From Onchocerca lupi (taxonomy: Eukaryota > Nematoda > Chromadorea > Rhabditida > Onchocercidae), in contig JAOVVO010000367.1 in NCBI GenBank assembly GCA_028564675.1, positions 16,380 to 80,379 of the forward strand: 64,000 nucleotides of DNA, written 5' to 3'. The notes beneath the pieces are model-generated. The model did no database searches, was not told where the DNA came from, and was given only the letters and a program-made list of their open reading frames with translations. A program made the translations under genes and the position numbers. This document shows, piece after piece, positions 21,304 through 35,300 of this stretch (within the stretch, counting starts at the first letter, position 1; every line of letters starts with the position of its first letter).

Positions 21304-23390
21304 ATTCGATTTATCGAAGTGAAGGATTCCCCGCATGAAAAGGCAAGATTTCCGATGAAAAGCTATGCAGACAGACTTAAGACTTCAATATAATAGGTGT
21401 CGAAATCCCCAAAATGACAAATATATCCAAAAAATTTGACCAATGGATTGAAAAAAAATCTATATTCTATGATCGAATTATAGAAGACCCAAAATACGGG
21501 GGAATCACAAACCTTTAGCTGAAATTATCTTTCTATTTCCAAAATTTATCTTAGAATTTAATAGAGGAAAATTAGAAATCCTCAAGGAATCGTACTCCTA
21601 ATCTCTATTGTTTGGATTATTCAATCTCATAGATAATGGAATATAAATGAGGGGGAAGGATGTGTTAAGTAGACCATTTGCACGAACCGAAAAGTCCATT
21701 TCAAAAAGATTTTAACAAAGCAGATGTGTGATTTGATATATTCTTCTTAATTATTATCGAGGATCAGCCAGAGTTATTCGAAATAAATGTCATCCGACAG
21801 GAAATCCTACTTCCTAACAGGAATCTTTATCAATAGCATTCTATGCATTTCTTTTTAGTTTGTCTATTTTTCTTTATTTCTATGGCACTGATTGCTTTAT
21901 TGTCAATTTAACAAGCATATGCACATATTTTTAAAATGAAAAAGAAACTCCTAAAGTGAAGGAATTTTTCAACACAATTACCAAAAAATTTGAAGAAAAA
22001 TCGAAATATTACAAATAGGCGAGGAAACGAGAATAAAATACAGTTATAGAAGATAAATACTTATTCTAAAATATTGTCTGAAGATTTATATTCCTCTAAA
22101 TATAGAAATTGTTTTAAGAAACAGCTTCTCCATTAATATCATGCAAAGATATGAATCTTTAAAAAAATCGTGGGATTCTTCCCTAAAATTTTTTTGAAAT
22201 TCTTTAAAAATCAATTTTCTAAATAGTCAAGATTAACAAGGAAAGAAAAAAATATGATGTCAAGATGAATTAAAATTTCCAGAGGGGATAAAAGAATACT
22301 CTTTACTTCCTTTCAGATGACAAAAAATGGCTGTCCTTCGAAATCAAATTTATTTCCATCATCCGATTTCCGTGATATAACTGCTTTAAGAAGCCTAACA
22401 TTCAATAAAGCCTATTTCTGATTTCACCGATTCATTATTTTTTATTTTCACTATAAATATGAAAAAAATAATAAAGATTCGACGAAATGAGAGATGAGAT
22501 CTACTACAAAGCCAGAGAAATACACTAGCAGAGATTAAAAATCCAACATAGTATAAAGCGGCGCTATGGCAGTTCCTAATGAATTTCTCAAAAACCTGAA
22601 TTTTGGAAATTTTTTATCTCTAAATAAGTTCGAATTCCCTTTTCACATAATTCAAAAATATGGGATATATGACAATCCTTTTCTTTTCAAATTTGAAAAA
22701 ATGATCCATAGCTTAACATGCTGGAATATAAGTAATCAAAAATCCCACGTAAATTGAAGATTGGACAAGCAATAAAAAAGATTTTAAAAAAATTATGAAG
22801 TGTCAATAGAGAAAGTAGAAATGAAAATAAATGCCTTTTAGGCTCACCGTATTCACAAACTAGCATATACATAGAAAAGTATTGATGAATTCACAAACGC
22901 AGCACATATATATAAATGAATTGGTGCACAGTTACTATACATCTTCCAAAAGTTTCACCTGTCGTTTTTGAATCACAAAAAGTGCAAGTATGGATAAAGT
23001 TTCGAGCTATAAATAGGAATCAAAAAACTCTAGACGAATTTTTCGGTATGCATATATGCTTTCCTAGTTTTCTTTTTTTAATTTGTTTAAAATCAGAGAT
23101 ATATCCGTAATCTGAAGTGAATCAAAAAGAAGACGAGGAAGCGAGTAGGAAGGTTAAAAATCGAGACATTACAGAAGTTGAATAACTATATTTCTCACCT
23201 GTTTTGCAGCTCGAATATACCGTTAAAATAGAGAAAAAGAAGTGAATACACAGTAAAATTTAAAATAACAGCAGGATTGCAATTTTCAAATAATTTTAAA
23301 AGTTTGCAAATAATACAGCAAAATCTAAAATAATATATTTCGGTATTTAAACGATAAGTTCCATACAAACAAGACAAAATTTTGCTCGAA

Positions 23391-26300
23391 TCAAGCATCT
23401 ACTGCAGCATCATTTGCCTCCGCTTTCGTAATTACTTCTTCAAATATTGCCGTCATACTTTCCAGTTCTTTTTGCTACAAATAAATAAACAAATCCATTT
23501 AAAATAAAATTAAAAAAACCATGCAAAATTTATATTTAAAAGAATAAAACAAGAACAGCGAATGCATTGCATCCAAATTAGATGAATTTACAATAAGACA
23601 GTCCTGAAGTGCGCTAACTTAATAAATGGATGATTCGAATTATTATAGATAATCTAAAAATGATTCCAGATAACACCTAATAAGCTAATAATGATATCCC
23701 CCTAAAGCAAAAAGTCTCTTGTCTTAAGAATCAATGAGCACTATTCCACATACATAATTTTATAACAAAAAATTATATGAAGGATGAATGAAATATATTG
23801 TTCTTAACTTTTAAGTCTTTTGCTGGCTCTAGCTTCGATCTAGGTGACAAGAGAATGGGATACCAAAACTTCAATCGCAGTGTCCTTTAAATCGTAAAAG
23901 ATGCAATGCATAATACTATTAGTAATAATCTTTTCCTTCATTTTTCTTCTTTTCTCTTGTCACCTAATTCCCTATTAACCATTATCATCTTTGCAAATAG
24001 TATGACAAACTATTTTTTGGATGACTAAAGTAGAGAAAGGCCCTTTAATGGCAAAATAACACATCTACTTAAAGTGTGACAGAAAAATCGTATGTAAAGC
24101 AGGTGCAAGATTGCATGTTCTATTCCCTTTTTTTTACGTGCAGAAAAAACAAACACTAATTTTTGGATCAAGATAAAACAGTAGAAGGGATCTGAAATTT
24201 AGATTTAATACATCTGCTCGGTTCTGTAGATGATGCATTTTGCGATAGCGATAAAAATTACATCAACAAATTCTTCTACTTAAAGTTTCATTTTCACTTT
24301 TAAAATTTTATTCTCATCTCATTATGCAGTTTATTCTCTAATTTATCACTACATTCCTTTCAAATTTTATAGTTTCTAGCTATGACTTCTAATTTTCTTG
24401 CGCTGCAAGTAAAAAAAAATACGCCAAAATAGACAAAACAAAGTGCAGAAAACTGAAAGAACAGCTAATATGACTAAAGAGTTTTAAATTAAGCATAATG
24501 GATAAATAAACAGTTCTAAATTATTTGAATAGAATAGCGGTATTGAATTACGTAAGTCAAATAACTGAAACTAAAACTAAACAGAACCAGGATTAGTTGC
24601 AGAGAATAATTTCAAGTTCTGCATTTCTTGTTATATAATCCAAATTACATTAACATTCACATCTATGATCAAAAATAGCCCTTCTCATACGCTATTAAGA
24701 TAAATTTAATTCTTTTCTACTTCTAATTTCAAATTTATTCAAATTTTTGTTAATGCCTTTCCCTTTTCTAATTTGCTGTGGAACGAACAAATCTAATACA
24801 GAAATAACTCTATATCAGTTTAGAACAGACCAATAAATCTGTAATTATCATATGCAAATTGAATTGGGATAATTTAAATTTATGAATATGATCTTCAAAA
24901 GTAAATCTCTTCCACCATCCCATTAACTGCAAATATACCGTGACTTACTCTAGCTTCCAGACTCACAGTCAAACTATTGATCTTTGATTCCTGATGTTTC
25001 ACTTTCAAGCGCAAACCAAGTGTATCTGCTTCATGTTGCTTTATCAGTCGATCGATTTCGTTATTTGCGCTGTAAAATTATCCATTAACATAATCTTGAC
25101 ACAGGGACCATAAAAATTTCATTTACAATAATTGAAAAATAATTTACAACATAAAGCACAAATACATTTTTTTCAAAAAATTAAGTGACTTATGTTAACG
25201 CTATACCAAAACAAAACAAAAAATTTGGTAAAATTATTCAAATATTCATAAGATGACAATCGGAATAAAGTACTTAATGTACTACAACAATATATTTCCT
25301 TTAATTTTCATACAATGAATTTGCTGCTGATGGAGCCAGCTACAGCTCAGCATATGTTTCTTGAAAAGGTTTAAGAAAGACATTAGCCATTTAATTATTC
25401 ATTTCAATCCATTCTTGCTTGGGATACCAAATAAACTAAACAATTCTATATCAACGTGACACAAAACATTTCAATTACCTAGAACAAGTAATGTATTACT
25501 AATTAGTGAGGTTGTTATCCAATTTAAATACAAAACTGAATTAGTTAAGTTCATAATGTTTAGCATGGAGAAATGGGATAAAATGAATATATATTTTATG
25601 TTTGAACAGTTAATTAAAGACTAACAGATCAAGCTGCTCTTCAGCATTTCGTCGGAGCATTTCAAATTTCTCAGCAAGAACTGAATATCTCCTTGCCATT
25701 TCTTCAGATGAGCTTTTGACACTTTCTTCATTCTGAAAACAGAAGTTTACAGTTCTTAAAACCCAATATTCAGTGCAAATATCTTTCACTTATTCGATAG
25801 ATAATATAGCTGCGCATTAAGGTCTTCTGAAAGTAACTTATAACGGCAATTATGAAACAGTCAATTAAACTTACTAGTCAATCAAATCTGAATGGGACAG
25901 ATCGAATGAATTTTTCGAATAACAAATCTTAATATGGGCCCGATTAAATCTTTTAGGAATTACTTCTCACTGCTTCAATACTACACAGCCGGAACCAATT
26001 AAAGATCTCAATAAAATGTTCAGTTAAAATGAGGAATTTTCATTATCAACTAAATATGTAATGATACATTTACCTATTACCCAATAAAAAAGTTCATGTA
26101 TCATAACGAAATCTCATAAAAGGACTGATCGATATCGCTAGCGAAAAACTGTGAAAAGGCAAAAAATAAAAAGAAAACGCACTCGCTTAATTTCAACACT
26201 TGTTTGTCGTAATTTTTCATAACGTCTGAAGAGTTCACTGTAACTTGTTTCCAGTGAATTCACTTCCTCTGCTAGCTGATCTCGTTCTTTAATTAGTTGG

Positions 26301-29300
26301 GTGACATCATCCGGTGACAAATTTCTTTCTGGACCTGGTCTCCCCACTGATTTTGATCCACCTAAGCTATTTTTCTCTGCAATTTTAATATTTCAAGATT
26401 TATACATGTTTCTATGAGTAAAACAATCATAAATTTAAGTTCGTACTTCTTCAGAAAATTGACGAATTATTATTGGTTCATTCCTCAACCTCCAAACATC
26501 AATATAAACCTAAATTAGCAATAGAATATATCTGAATATATAGCGCCGACTAAAAGAACCACAAGAGAATTGCTTCCGATGTTGGCCAAGCATTAACATT
26601 TTAACCTATATTATTCTTTTATTTAATTGTAAGTTTTTTCTATCCAGCATTTGAGCTGCTGCTATATGTGACAGTTTTTTCTCTTTGGAATGGCCGTACG
26701 ATTATTTCCGTTTAACAATACATGCAGCTCTGATTTACTATTGTCATTTATCACTGAACTTACATTCTTCCATAATCACAACGACGACATTAACTGCATT
26801 CATTCTGTGGAAAGTTGAAGAAGTATAAAAATGCGTACCAAATTTCACCCTTCTCTCACAACCTTATCTGATCATCAAAAATGAAATAAAAGTTCTCACC
26901 ATCAGAATTTTTCTTCTTCAGTTCTTCCACAAATTCTTGCACTAATTTTTCATATTCAGCCATAGCTAATAATCGTTCAGCAGCTTTCTGCTCCAGTGGT
27001 TCGTTACGCTTTTGCTCATATGTAAGCAATTGAGTCAACTGAAAAACCGTTCCGTTATACAGCTCACTAAATCAATTTCATCAAAACTGAAAAGTCCTTA
27101 AAATAATTTGCTAAATCACAGCACTCGTCAAATTACGATTTTTTTTTTTTTTAGCTAAAACGCAAAAAAAAGTTATTAAGTAATTAAATAATAAATAAAT
27201 TATGTGTATATAGAAAATGCTATTTTTCTAGCAATAAACAACTGACAGACAATTTCAACTGATTAAGATTAACGATCAAGAGATATTGTTCATTTATCAG
27301 TTAATCGGCAATTAAAATGATGGGGTATATTTATTAGTATTCATAAATCGCACAACAAAAACATAAATTTGAAACGACATATTTTATTCGAGAAGCCACA
27401 CTCTCAAACAATTTTGGTCTTCTCTGACCATCGTAAAACAATGAGTCACATGTAGTTCCTTCATATGAGACCAGCCCACGTACAACCTTCATGCAATATT
27501 GTCGTAAATCTCGTTATTAAAATTCTTTAACCTTTTCATTTTTAGCAGTCCATTCTTTCTCCCTTGTAGCAACAATTGCTTGTACACGTCGTACAAGTTC
27601 GGTAGCGGGATCGTCTGAATTCATCTGTAATCAGTTCTTCCTCGGTCTCACTTAAATCATGCTATAGATTTGAATTACCATTTAATTCAAATAATGTAAC
27701 ATCTCTCTACCAAAATCATTCTATAATTACCAACATTTTCGAAAAAGAATGCACTTAAACTTAAGTTTAATATTAAACTATTTTTTTAAGTATTGTAAAT
27801 GAAATAAAATACGAGAATTTTAAATAAAGAGATGACAGCCTTTACTTACCCAAAACTGCGGAGAAATGTGGTAGATATAGGGATAAAAGTAAACGCTTTT
27901 TTAATAAGAAAGGCAACTCTTAACAAGAATATTAAATGATGTTTCTGTTTTATAGTATTACCAGTTTTCTACTAAAAAAACTAAAAAGGTTGTTATAAAA
28001 AAAAAAAGAAAAAAAAAACACCAACTTGTTTCACTTCATTATATGCAGCCGTTATATCGAGGCTTACTTGGCTTTGGACCGTAATGGTTCGCTGCCGCAC
28101 ACGCTGTAACGATTTTCGTTCTTCCCTACAAGAGCACAAAATCTAGACTTCCATTTAATCAGAAAAAGAATTTTGCGAAACTTCTCAACATTATATCAGA
28201 AATCACTTACTTTTGAGAATTTTCCGGATTATGGACAGAACCCTGTGTAGCAACTGCAGTATCAGAAATGAGAGCAGTATTTGTGTTAATAACTGGAATA
28301 CAAGGAGTAATATTTGGTGGTGCTACAACTGGCTGGGTTACACCCCGCACTGAAACTGTTGTAATTCCAGGTTGCTGCTGCTGTTGTAACTGAGGGGTGA
28401 CTTTCGGTGCAGATGTTTGCTGCGGAATAAGCTTTGTTGCTGCATCTTGTTGCTGCACTGATCTTGGTGATACAGCTTGTTGGATTATTTGTGATCGTGA
28501 TACAATCATTGACTGCTGTCCTGCAATCGTCGACTGTTGTCCCTGAGGAGATTGTGGTGGAGCATAATTTGAAGTACTGGTTACAACTGGTGGAAGAAGC
28601 GGTTGTCCTGTAGGAATACTTACTGGAAGTTAATATATTTTGACATTATTATTACAACCTAAAATTCTACAACAGATTTCGTCGAAATTAAATCTATCGA
28701 CTACAAAATTTTTTTCTTACAGTTATTGGATAATAGCAACACTATTGTCAACAGTGAAATGATTTTATGAATCTATGATTAAGAAGATTAGCAGTATCTA
28801 CAAAGAAGCAAAGAAAAAAAGAAAAAAGAAAAAAAAAACTGAAAAATGCTAACATATTGCTGAAAAAAAGAATTGAATTGAATTAAATTCAATTACGTGG
28901 AATATTCAAAAAATTTTCCGAAGCTTTCATCCTTTAAAATCATCAGAGTCATAAAATGATGCTGTTGACATTATTACAATGTGACCATAAAACACACCAT
29001 CTGATGAAATAACTGTTACCGCTTCCGAAACATTAACATAATCTCTTCAAAGCTCGAACTTGAATAAAAAGAAACTTACTTGTATTAGCAGCAACCGTAT
29101 CTGCAGTTGTAGATTCTGACACAGTTTTCGATAACGGCGCAACGGCTGCTTCTGGTAATTGTTGGGTTCGCATTTTTGACGAACGTGTAATTGTTCTTGA
29201 ATCTATGCTGCAATAAAGATTTTACGATGAGAAACCATACAAAAGCCACGTCATCTCCGAATCTTCTAAGAATAAAGTAAATAAGGACAAATTCCTAATA

Positions 29301-32300
29301 AATAATAAAATTCGGAAAATATTAAAAAATGCAAGAGAAAAGAATTTAAACACAGATCTGTTATCACCAATATCAAAAATAAATAACAGAAAAATAACTG
29401 ATTTGACTAATGATTATTCTACCCACATGATAAGAACTGATATTAAACCATGATCATCCGCATAAAAGCCTAATTTTGAATTGCTTTGTAGAAAAAAAAA
29501 AAAGAGAAGGAAAAAAAGATAAAATTCTATGCATTGAAATTCCAAAATTTCAAGGATTTAATGGGCAAAAAGAAATGCAGCAGTATAAATTAATGAAGCG
29601 TATATCTTTGCTACTAAATGTCACAATACTTGAGAAATGTAAAAAGAAAAGAAAACAGTTTCAGAAAGCGAATGTCAACTTCCATTCAATATGCGGTCAG
29701 CGCCGTCACTGAGTCAAAGAAAGGAGAATGAACTCAACAATGTAATTATCCACTCCAAAAGGGTTCTATAAATTGTCACAAGCAGAATATGACCTGCGTA
29801 ATATACTACGGAAGTGCCTGATATTTAATCTGCAAACGTAACAAGTATTAACTGTAGCTATATGATTTGTAAATGCTACTTTTCAAATCTGCTATAATTT
29901 TGTGATGTAAATTTAAATTCTGGGGGGAATAAATTGATCGTCAAGCAAAAGTACCCAACTGATGCATCACAAAGTTAGAAGAACAAACTTTCTTAAATAT
30001 AGAAAGTTTGTTTTACTATAAGTAGTCGATTAGCTAATTAATTAAAATGTTTAATTATATAAATACACATAATTCAATTATATGAATAAGTATTATAAAT
30101 AATGTTTGCATGAAAATCTGCAAAATCGAAATTAATTTGACGTTTTATGGATGTTTATTTCAAGAAAAAAGTATTAACATATTAATTAGAGACTACGATT
30201 TAGGTAATCTAGCAGTGCAGAAGCTATGCTAACTTGCAAATCTGAATAACAAAATGTAGAGAACAACTTTTCATTTGAGATTATTTGTCATTGTTTAAAG
30301 ACAAAAGGACAAAAATAGATACGGTGAAGAAAAAAAAAAGGAAAGCTTAAACACTGTTAATATTCAAGATCTATGATCACGACGAAATCTTCAACTCTGT
30401 TCAGAAAATACCTTTTACGCTCCCTATCCAAATATTCAGAGTGTATTTTACCATGCGAAAAGCATAAACTTTGAGATATCGTAAAGGGTAATGGAAAAAT
30501 GGCCAGCGAAGTATTACTCTTACGCTTTCTGCGCTAAGCCGAGAAAAACTTATGTCATTCGCTTTCCGTACTACTTAAAATTCAAATTGTCTTTAATTTT
30601 AGTGTGAAACACAAGTAAAGATAAACAGAATATGATTCCGATATAATCCTATTTGAGCTTAATTGGACAGTTTCTGTCGGGAAAATCCGAAAGATGTAAT
30701 CAGATGTATATAAGAATATTTAAAGTCAAATAGCGGGAAGATGTAGACGAAATCAAAGGATGCAATCATAATAAACAAGAAATGTTAAATACCAAATGAA
30801 GTCACGACAATTATTGGAAACAAGGAGTATTGTGGCGTGACATGATTTCAAAGGGAGCAAAACCGATAAGTATATTTACCACCAAAATGTTTCGATTCAC
30901 TACATATACAAAATGAGGCCAATCAATCATGACGCGACACTTGGAGATCAGGTAAGCGAGACTTTTTAAGTCCCGAAAGGATTTAAAAGGTCCGGATTTT
31001 GGAGTTGAAGGAAATTCAAGTTCAAGTTTTTCCACCGACACAGCAATAGCAACTATTCGGAGTTCAGAGCAATAAAGCAATTCGACAATTCAGAGTGAGC
31101 AGTATTCTTCTCTACGACCGACAAAAGAAAGAAGGGATAATCCAGTGATCAACTTGCATGGATATTCTCTAATATTGTTTGTTACGAAGAATTACTCTTC
31201 CTGTATTTAATCCTATAAAACTTTTCTCAACAGGATTCGTCTCTGTCATACAACACATATAAAAAACTTTTCTGACAGTTTCCATAATCTATCCAATCCC
31301 AAAACTATTCAACTCCCCTCTTCTTTCAATCTTTATAATATTTATATTAATTTCGAAGACACTAAATAGTTCTCACAGGATTAAATACAGTAGAAAATTT
31401 AGTATTATTACATCTATTCTGAAGTCATCATCATCTAAGCCTGCAAAAGTAGCATTCTTTACATCTTATGATGCTGCTGAAATTCAAAACTTCCAGTGCG
31501 TAATTTATGCATCATTTCTAACTGCAATTTGAAGTTAACGTTTACTTTTAAAAACAAATTTTATAAATGATATAATTGAAAATGGCATTCATGAAATGTC
31601 ACAGTTGAATAGATTTGAAAAATTATATGTGGGTATTCCAATATTCCAATATTTAATTCCTCTCTCTCATTTCTTTTCCCTTTCTCTGACGTTAAAGTAA
31701 GTAGTTGTTAGTAAAATTTTCGAAATATGGTTAGAATTCGAAACAGAATCAAATGTATATACCGAGAAAGAAAAAGGGACAAAAGGATGAAAGACTGATA
31801 CTATCGACAAATAAATGGTGTATCAGATGTTCCCGACAATATATATTTTAATCAGCATATCAATCTCTCATTTGCCTAGTAGAATCAATATCATCGCAAT
31901 TACATCTACTATTTATCATTATCACCATCAATATTACTGTTTGATAAAAACATGCGAATCCTGGAGTTCATAATAAAATCTAATAATCATTATTCGACGA
32001 GATTTTCAGAACCGATTATCTGCTATATGTATTTTTTTTCTGATTAGTTGAGATCTTCCCTCAGTGATAACAATGTAAGAGCTCATCATTAGTATGATGT
32101 ATGGTTAATGTAATGAACGATACAAACTACTGCACTAAAAATCCAAGGATTCAGAATATAAAAATTAAATGGATTAGCCGGAATTTTTAAAAGTAAAATA
32201 TTCGAAATATTTAACATTGCTTTCTTAAATTTATCTAACTTCTTGGAAAATATTTATTTTTCCTAATAACTCGAATATGCCAAATTGCACTAAAGAAAAC

Positions 32301-35300
32301 TGAGAAATATCTACAAAAAAAAAAAAGAATGGATGTATACGTTTACTTATCCTGTCAATTGAAATTATAAAACATTCATGAACAAATCATCGCTCAAGCA
32401 AACAAGTATGGTTAGAGTCTTAAGGACAATAAAAGAGAGAATGATAGATACTGAATTTACGAAATATATGATACAATTCAAGAAAAAAAAAATATATGTC
32501 TCTTATTAACAAATTTCGGATATAAAAAGCAACGAAGAAACATATAGAAGGAGAGTGACAAGCGTGACAAGTTTTAGAAAAAAGTCCGTGAGAACACAAT
32601 TTATAATACTGCAGTTGAAATTTTCTACTTTTTTCTTTTTTTTTTTTTATTTTTTTAGATTTAAACAGAAGAATGCGAAACTTTCAACAGTTGTTCTATC
32701 TTCATCTACGATAGTGAAAGTATTCCTGCGATGAATTAATAACATAGCTGATATCCTGTATTCTTCTTAGAATATTTGGAGTAATTCATTTCATTTAAAA
32801 AATATTCGCATTCGAGCATAGTTCCAAGCTATTTTGTTTCACAGTAGTTGCAAAAATTATTATAATTGGATTTCATTTTCTGTTATCTATCTGCAAAATA
32901 TGGCACCAATTTCTGAATTCTGGACAAAACCTGCTGATAAGATTCCTATGAGCAATATGATAACAATGATAAACTGAAACTGTTATGAGCTTGTCTATTT
33001 CAAATCCGAATCCAAAATTCAAAATAAAGCACTAAATCGAGACTAAGCTTGCAGGAATATAAACAAAAAAGACAATTCACACTTTCATACAGACTTACAA
33101 GTGTCAAGAATATTTCTTTAAGAATCTAATCCTGTAAAAATTGAATTATGAAGATAAAAAACTCATTCATTTAATTAGATTGATAACCTCTCCAGACTTC
33201 ATGAAAAAAAAAAATGAAGATTTGAACCAACCTAAGAGGTGGTTTACGGGGTGTTTCAAATTGAATTGTCGTTGCCTTAGATTCATCAAATTTATTTGCT
33301 ATCCTTTCGGTAGAATTCTGACTTTCTTCGGATAGTGGCATTGTAACCGGAAGATCCACAAGTGCGCCTGATGGCACCTCCATGCTTTCCAGTTCTTCCA
33401 TTTTACTTCCAATCATCGACTTCACTCCGATCGTTTCGCTAGACTGCTGCTCTTCTTTTGGAACTGAGAAAAAATTGAACTTCCAAATATGAAATTGTTA
33501 TTATCTGCATGAAAGTTTAGATTTTTCTTTATTTAGAAATTTAAATCAGTTAGCTTTCATGAATTTTTTTGATAATACCCAGTAAAAGATTTCCGACTGA
33601 TCATATAATTCATTTGCCAATCACACAAAAAAAAAAAAAAAAAAAATTCGGCAACTATTAAAGCAATTGAAAATGTTTTCTACCTACTGTTCTCTCTACC
33701 GCTAAGCCACAATATTAATCATAACTTCTATTCAGAATAACCAGATTATCTTGATAAGCTCTGAATCTTTGAAGCTTATTCTTAATCTGATATATGCTAC
33801 GAGAATTTAAATAGATATTTCAATCTTTTACACTTTCTTTAACCCTTTATTATTAAGCATTCAAATCTCATCGCGAAATTTTTTCTAAACCAATTTAGTA
33901 GTATCATCAAAATTATCCTCTCTTCGTCTAATATTATTTTACAATATGTCCAAATCGCATCAGTATATCATATTCATTGACCACGTGGAAAGAAAGTTCA
34001 AATTTTTTGAGAAGGAACGACAATAGCTAAGATGAATTCTTCAAGGGAGGATAAGTTTAAATTTCGAAAAAAAAAGTGAAGAAATACTTGATATAACTAC
34101 TATTAACTCACAAACTTACATTCTTTTTTCTTTTTGCCAAATAATTTCATAACGGAAACTACAGCTGACCCAGTCAGCGATAGCATTTTCAGCTCCGTTC
34201 AAAAATTAATAAGACAAACTAAAAAGCAAACTTGAAATAAACAACAGTAACATGGCTGATATGTGCAGATTATGTATATGCAAATTTATATGCAAAACAT
34301 GCACATATATAAGCGAATATATACATAGTTAGAGAGGGTTAATATTACTTGGAAATCGGATGCTACTTTTCAGGTTTAGAACCATTTTATATATTTTTTT
34401 TTCCTCTTATTCCATCCTATTTCAATTAGCTATACGTTCAGCAGAGAACCACAGCTGCATACTGGAAAATTAACACTGCACAATGGAGCGACGCACTGAA
34501 CAACCATACATGGGAAAGATATTGCAGCATGAAAAATATCCTACAATCAGAACAGATGTTGGTGACAAGGACTAATATGGTGGAAATTAAAGGAAAAAAT
34601 TATAATTCTTTAATTTCTTCTGATATCATAAAATATTAGGTACTAATGTGAAAATATGAAAAATTAAAAATATCTAAATAAATTATTTAAATAAGCTATC
34701 ACAAAAAGGAAAAAACAGAGAGAGGATCAGGAGGAAATTTTACATGGAAAGTAATTCTGGACAAAATTCGTTAACAAATGACCACAATCGTAACATAGTT
34801 TGGCATGATGGGATTTCTTATAACATTATATACAAACAAAGTAGAGATGGTATATCGAAACCATCGATACTCCTTGCCTGCCCGCTCATCACCATATATA
34901 ACATCATCATTTATTGCAATTACCAAAACACAATCATTCAAAATATTCCTGTTATATCTGATTTTACGTATAATAGAAACTTTCGTTTTTGCATTTTTGT
35001 ATACTAATAATTTTCACCTCATGTTTAAGTAAATATGTGTCGAAGGAACCCGAAATATACAGACTAGTGACAAATATCTAAATATCAATGTACCCTGAAC
35101 CTAGAAGAAACTAAATCAAATTTACACCATGAGAAACTGAAAACATCGCGGAAAAACCCACGTTACCACTCTCTTTTCAGAAATCTCCTCTACATTTCGC
35201 GAAAGACTGGAATTTCTTCTGGAAGTGCAGAATAGGGAATATAGGTTTGGAACTGGGTAATTAATCGTATAAAAAATGGTAATGATAATAAAAACAAACC

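Larger units (their letters stand above)
19922..23390. other. Intergenic between the microprotein and TACC
   Basis: AT-rich DNA. Two coding-like segments are listed separately (20302-20614 and 21169-21303). The remaining open frames, for example 22566-22757 and 22916-23110, are short, of biased composition and without splice context, so I do not support them. Confidence 0.45.

Noticed and set aside
30811..31080. 89-codon minus-strand frame in the 4-kb TACC intron
   Set aside because: No splice signals in phase with the neighbouring TACC exons and no known domain.
34744..35032. Overlapping plus-strand open frames
   Set aside because: AT-rich chance frames inside a TACC intron on the opposite strand; the two frames overlap with equally weak content.
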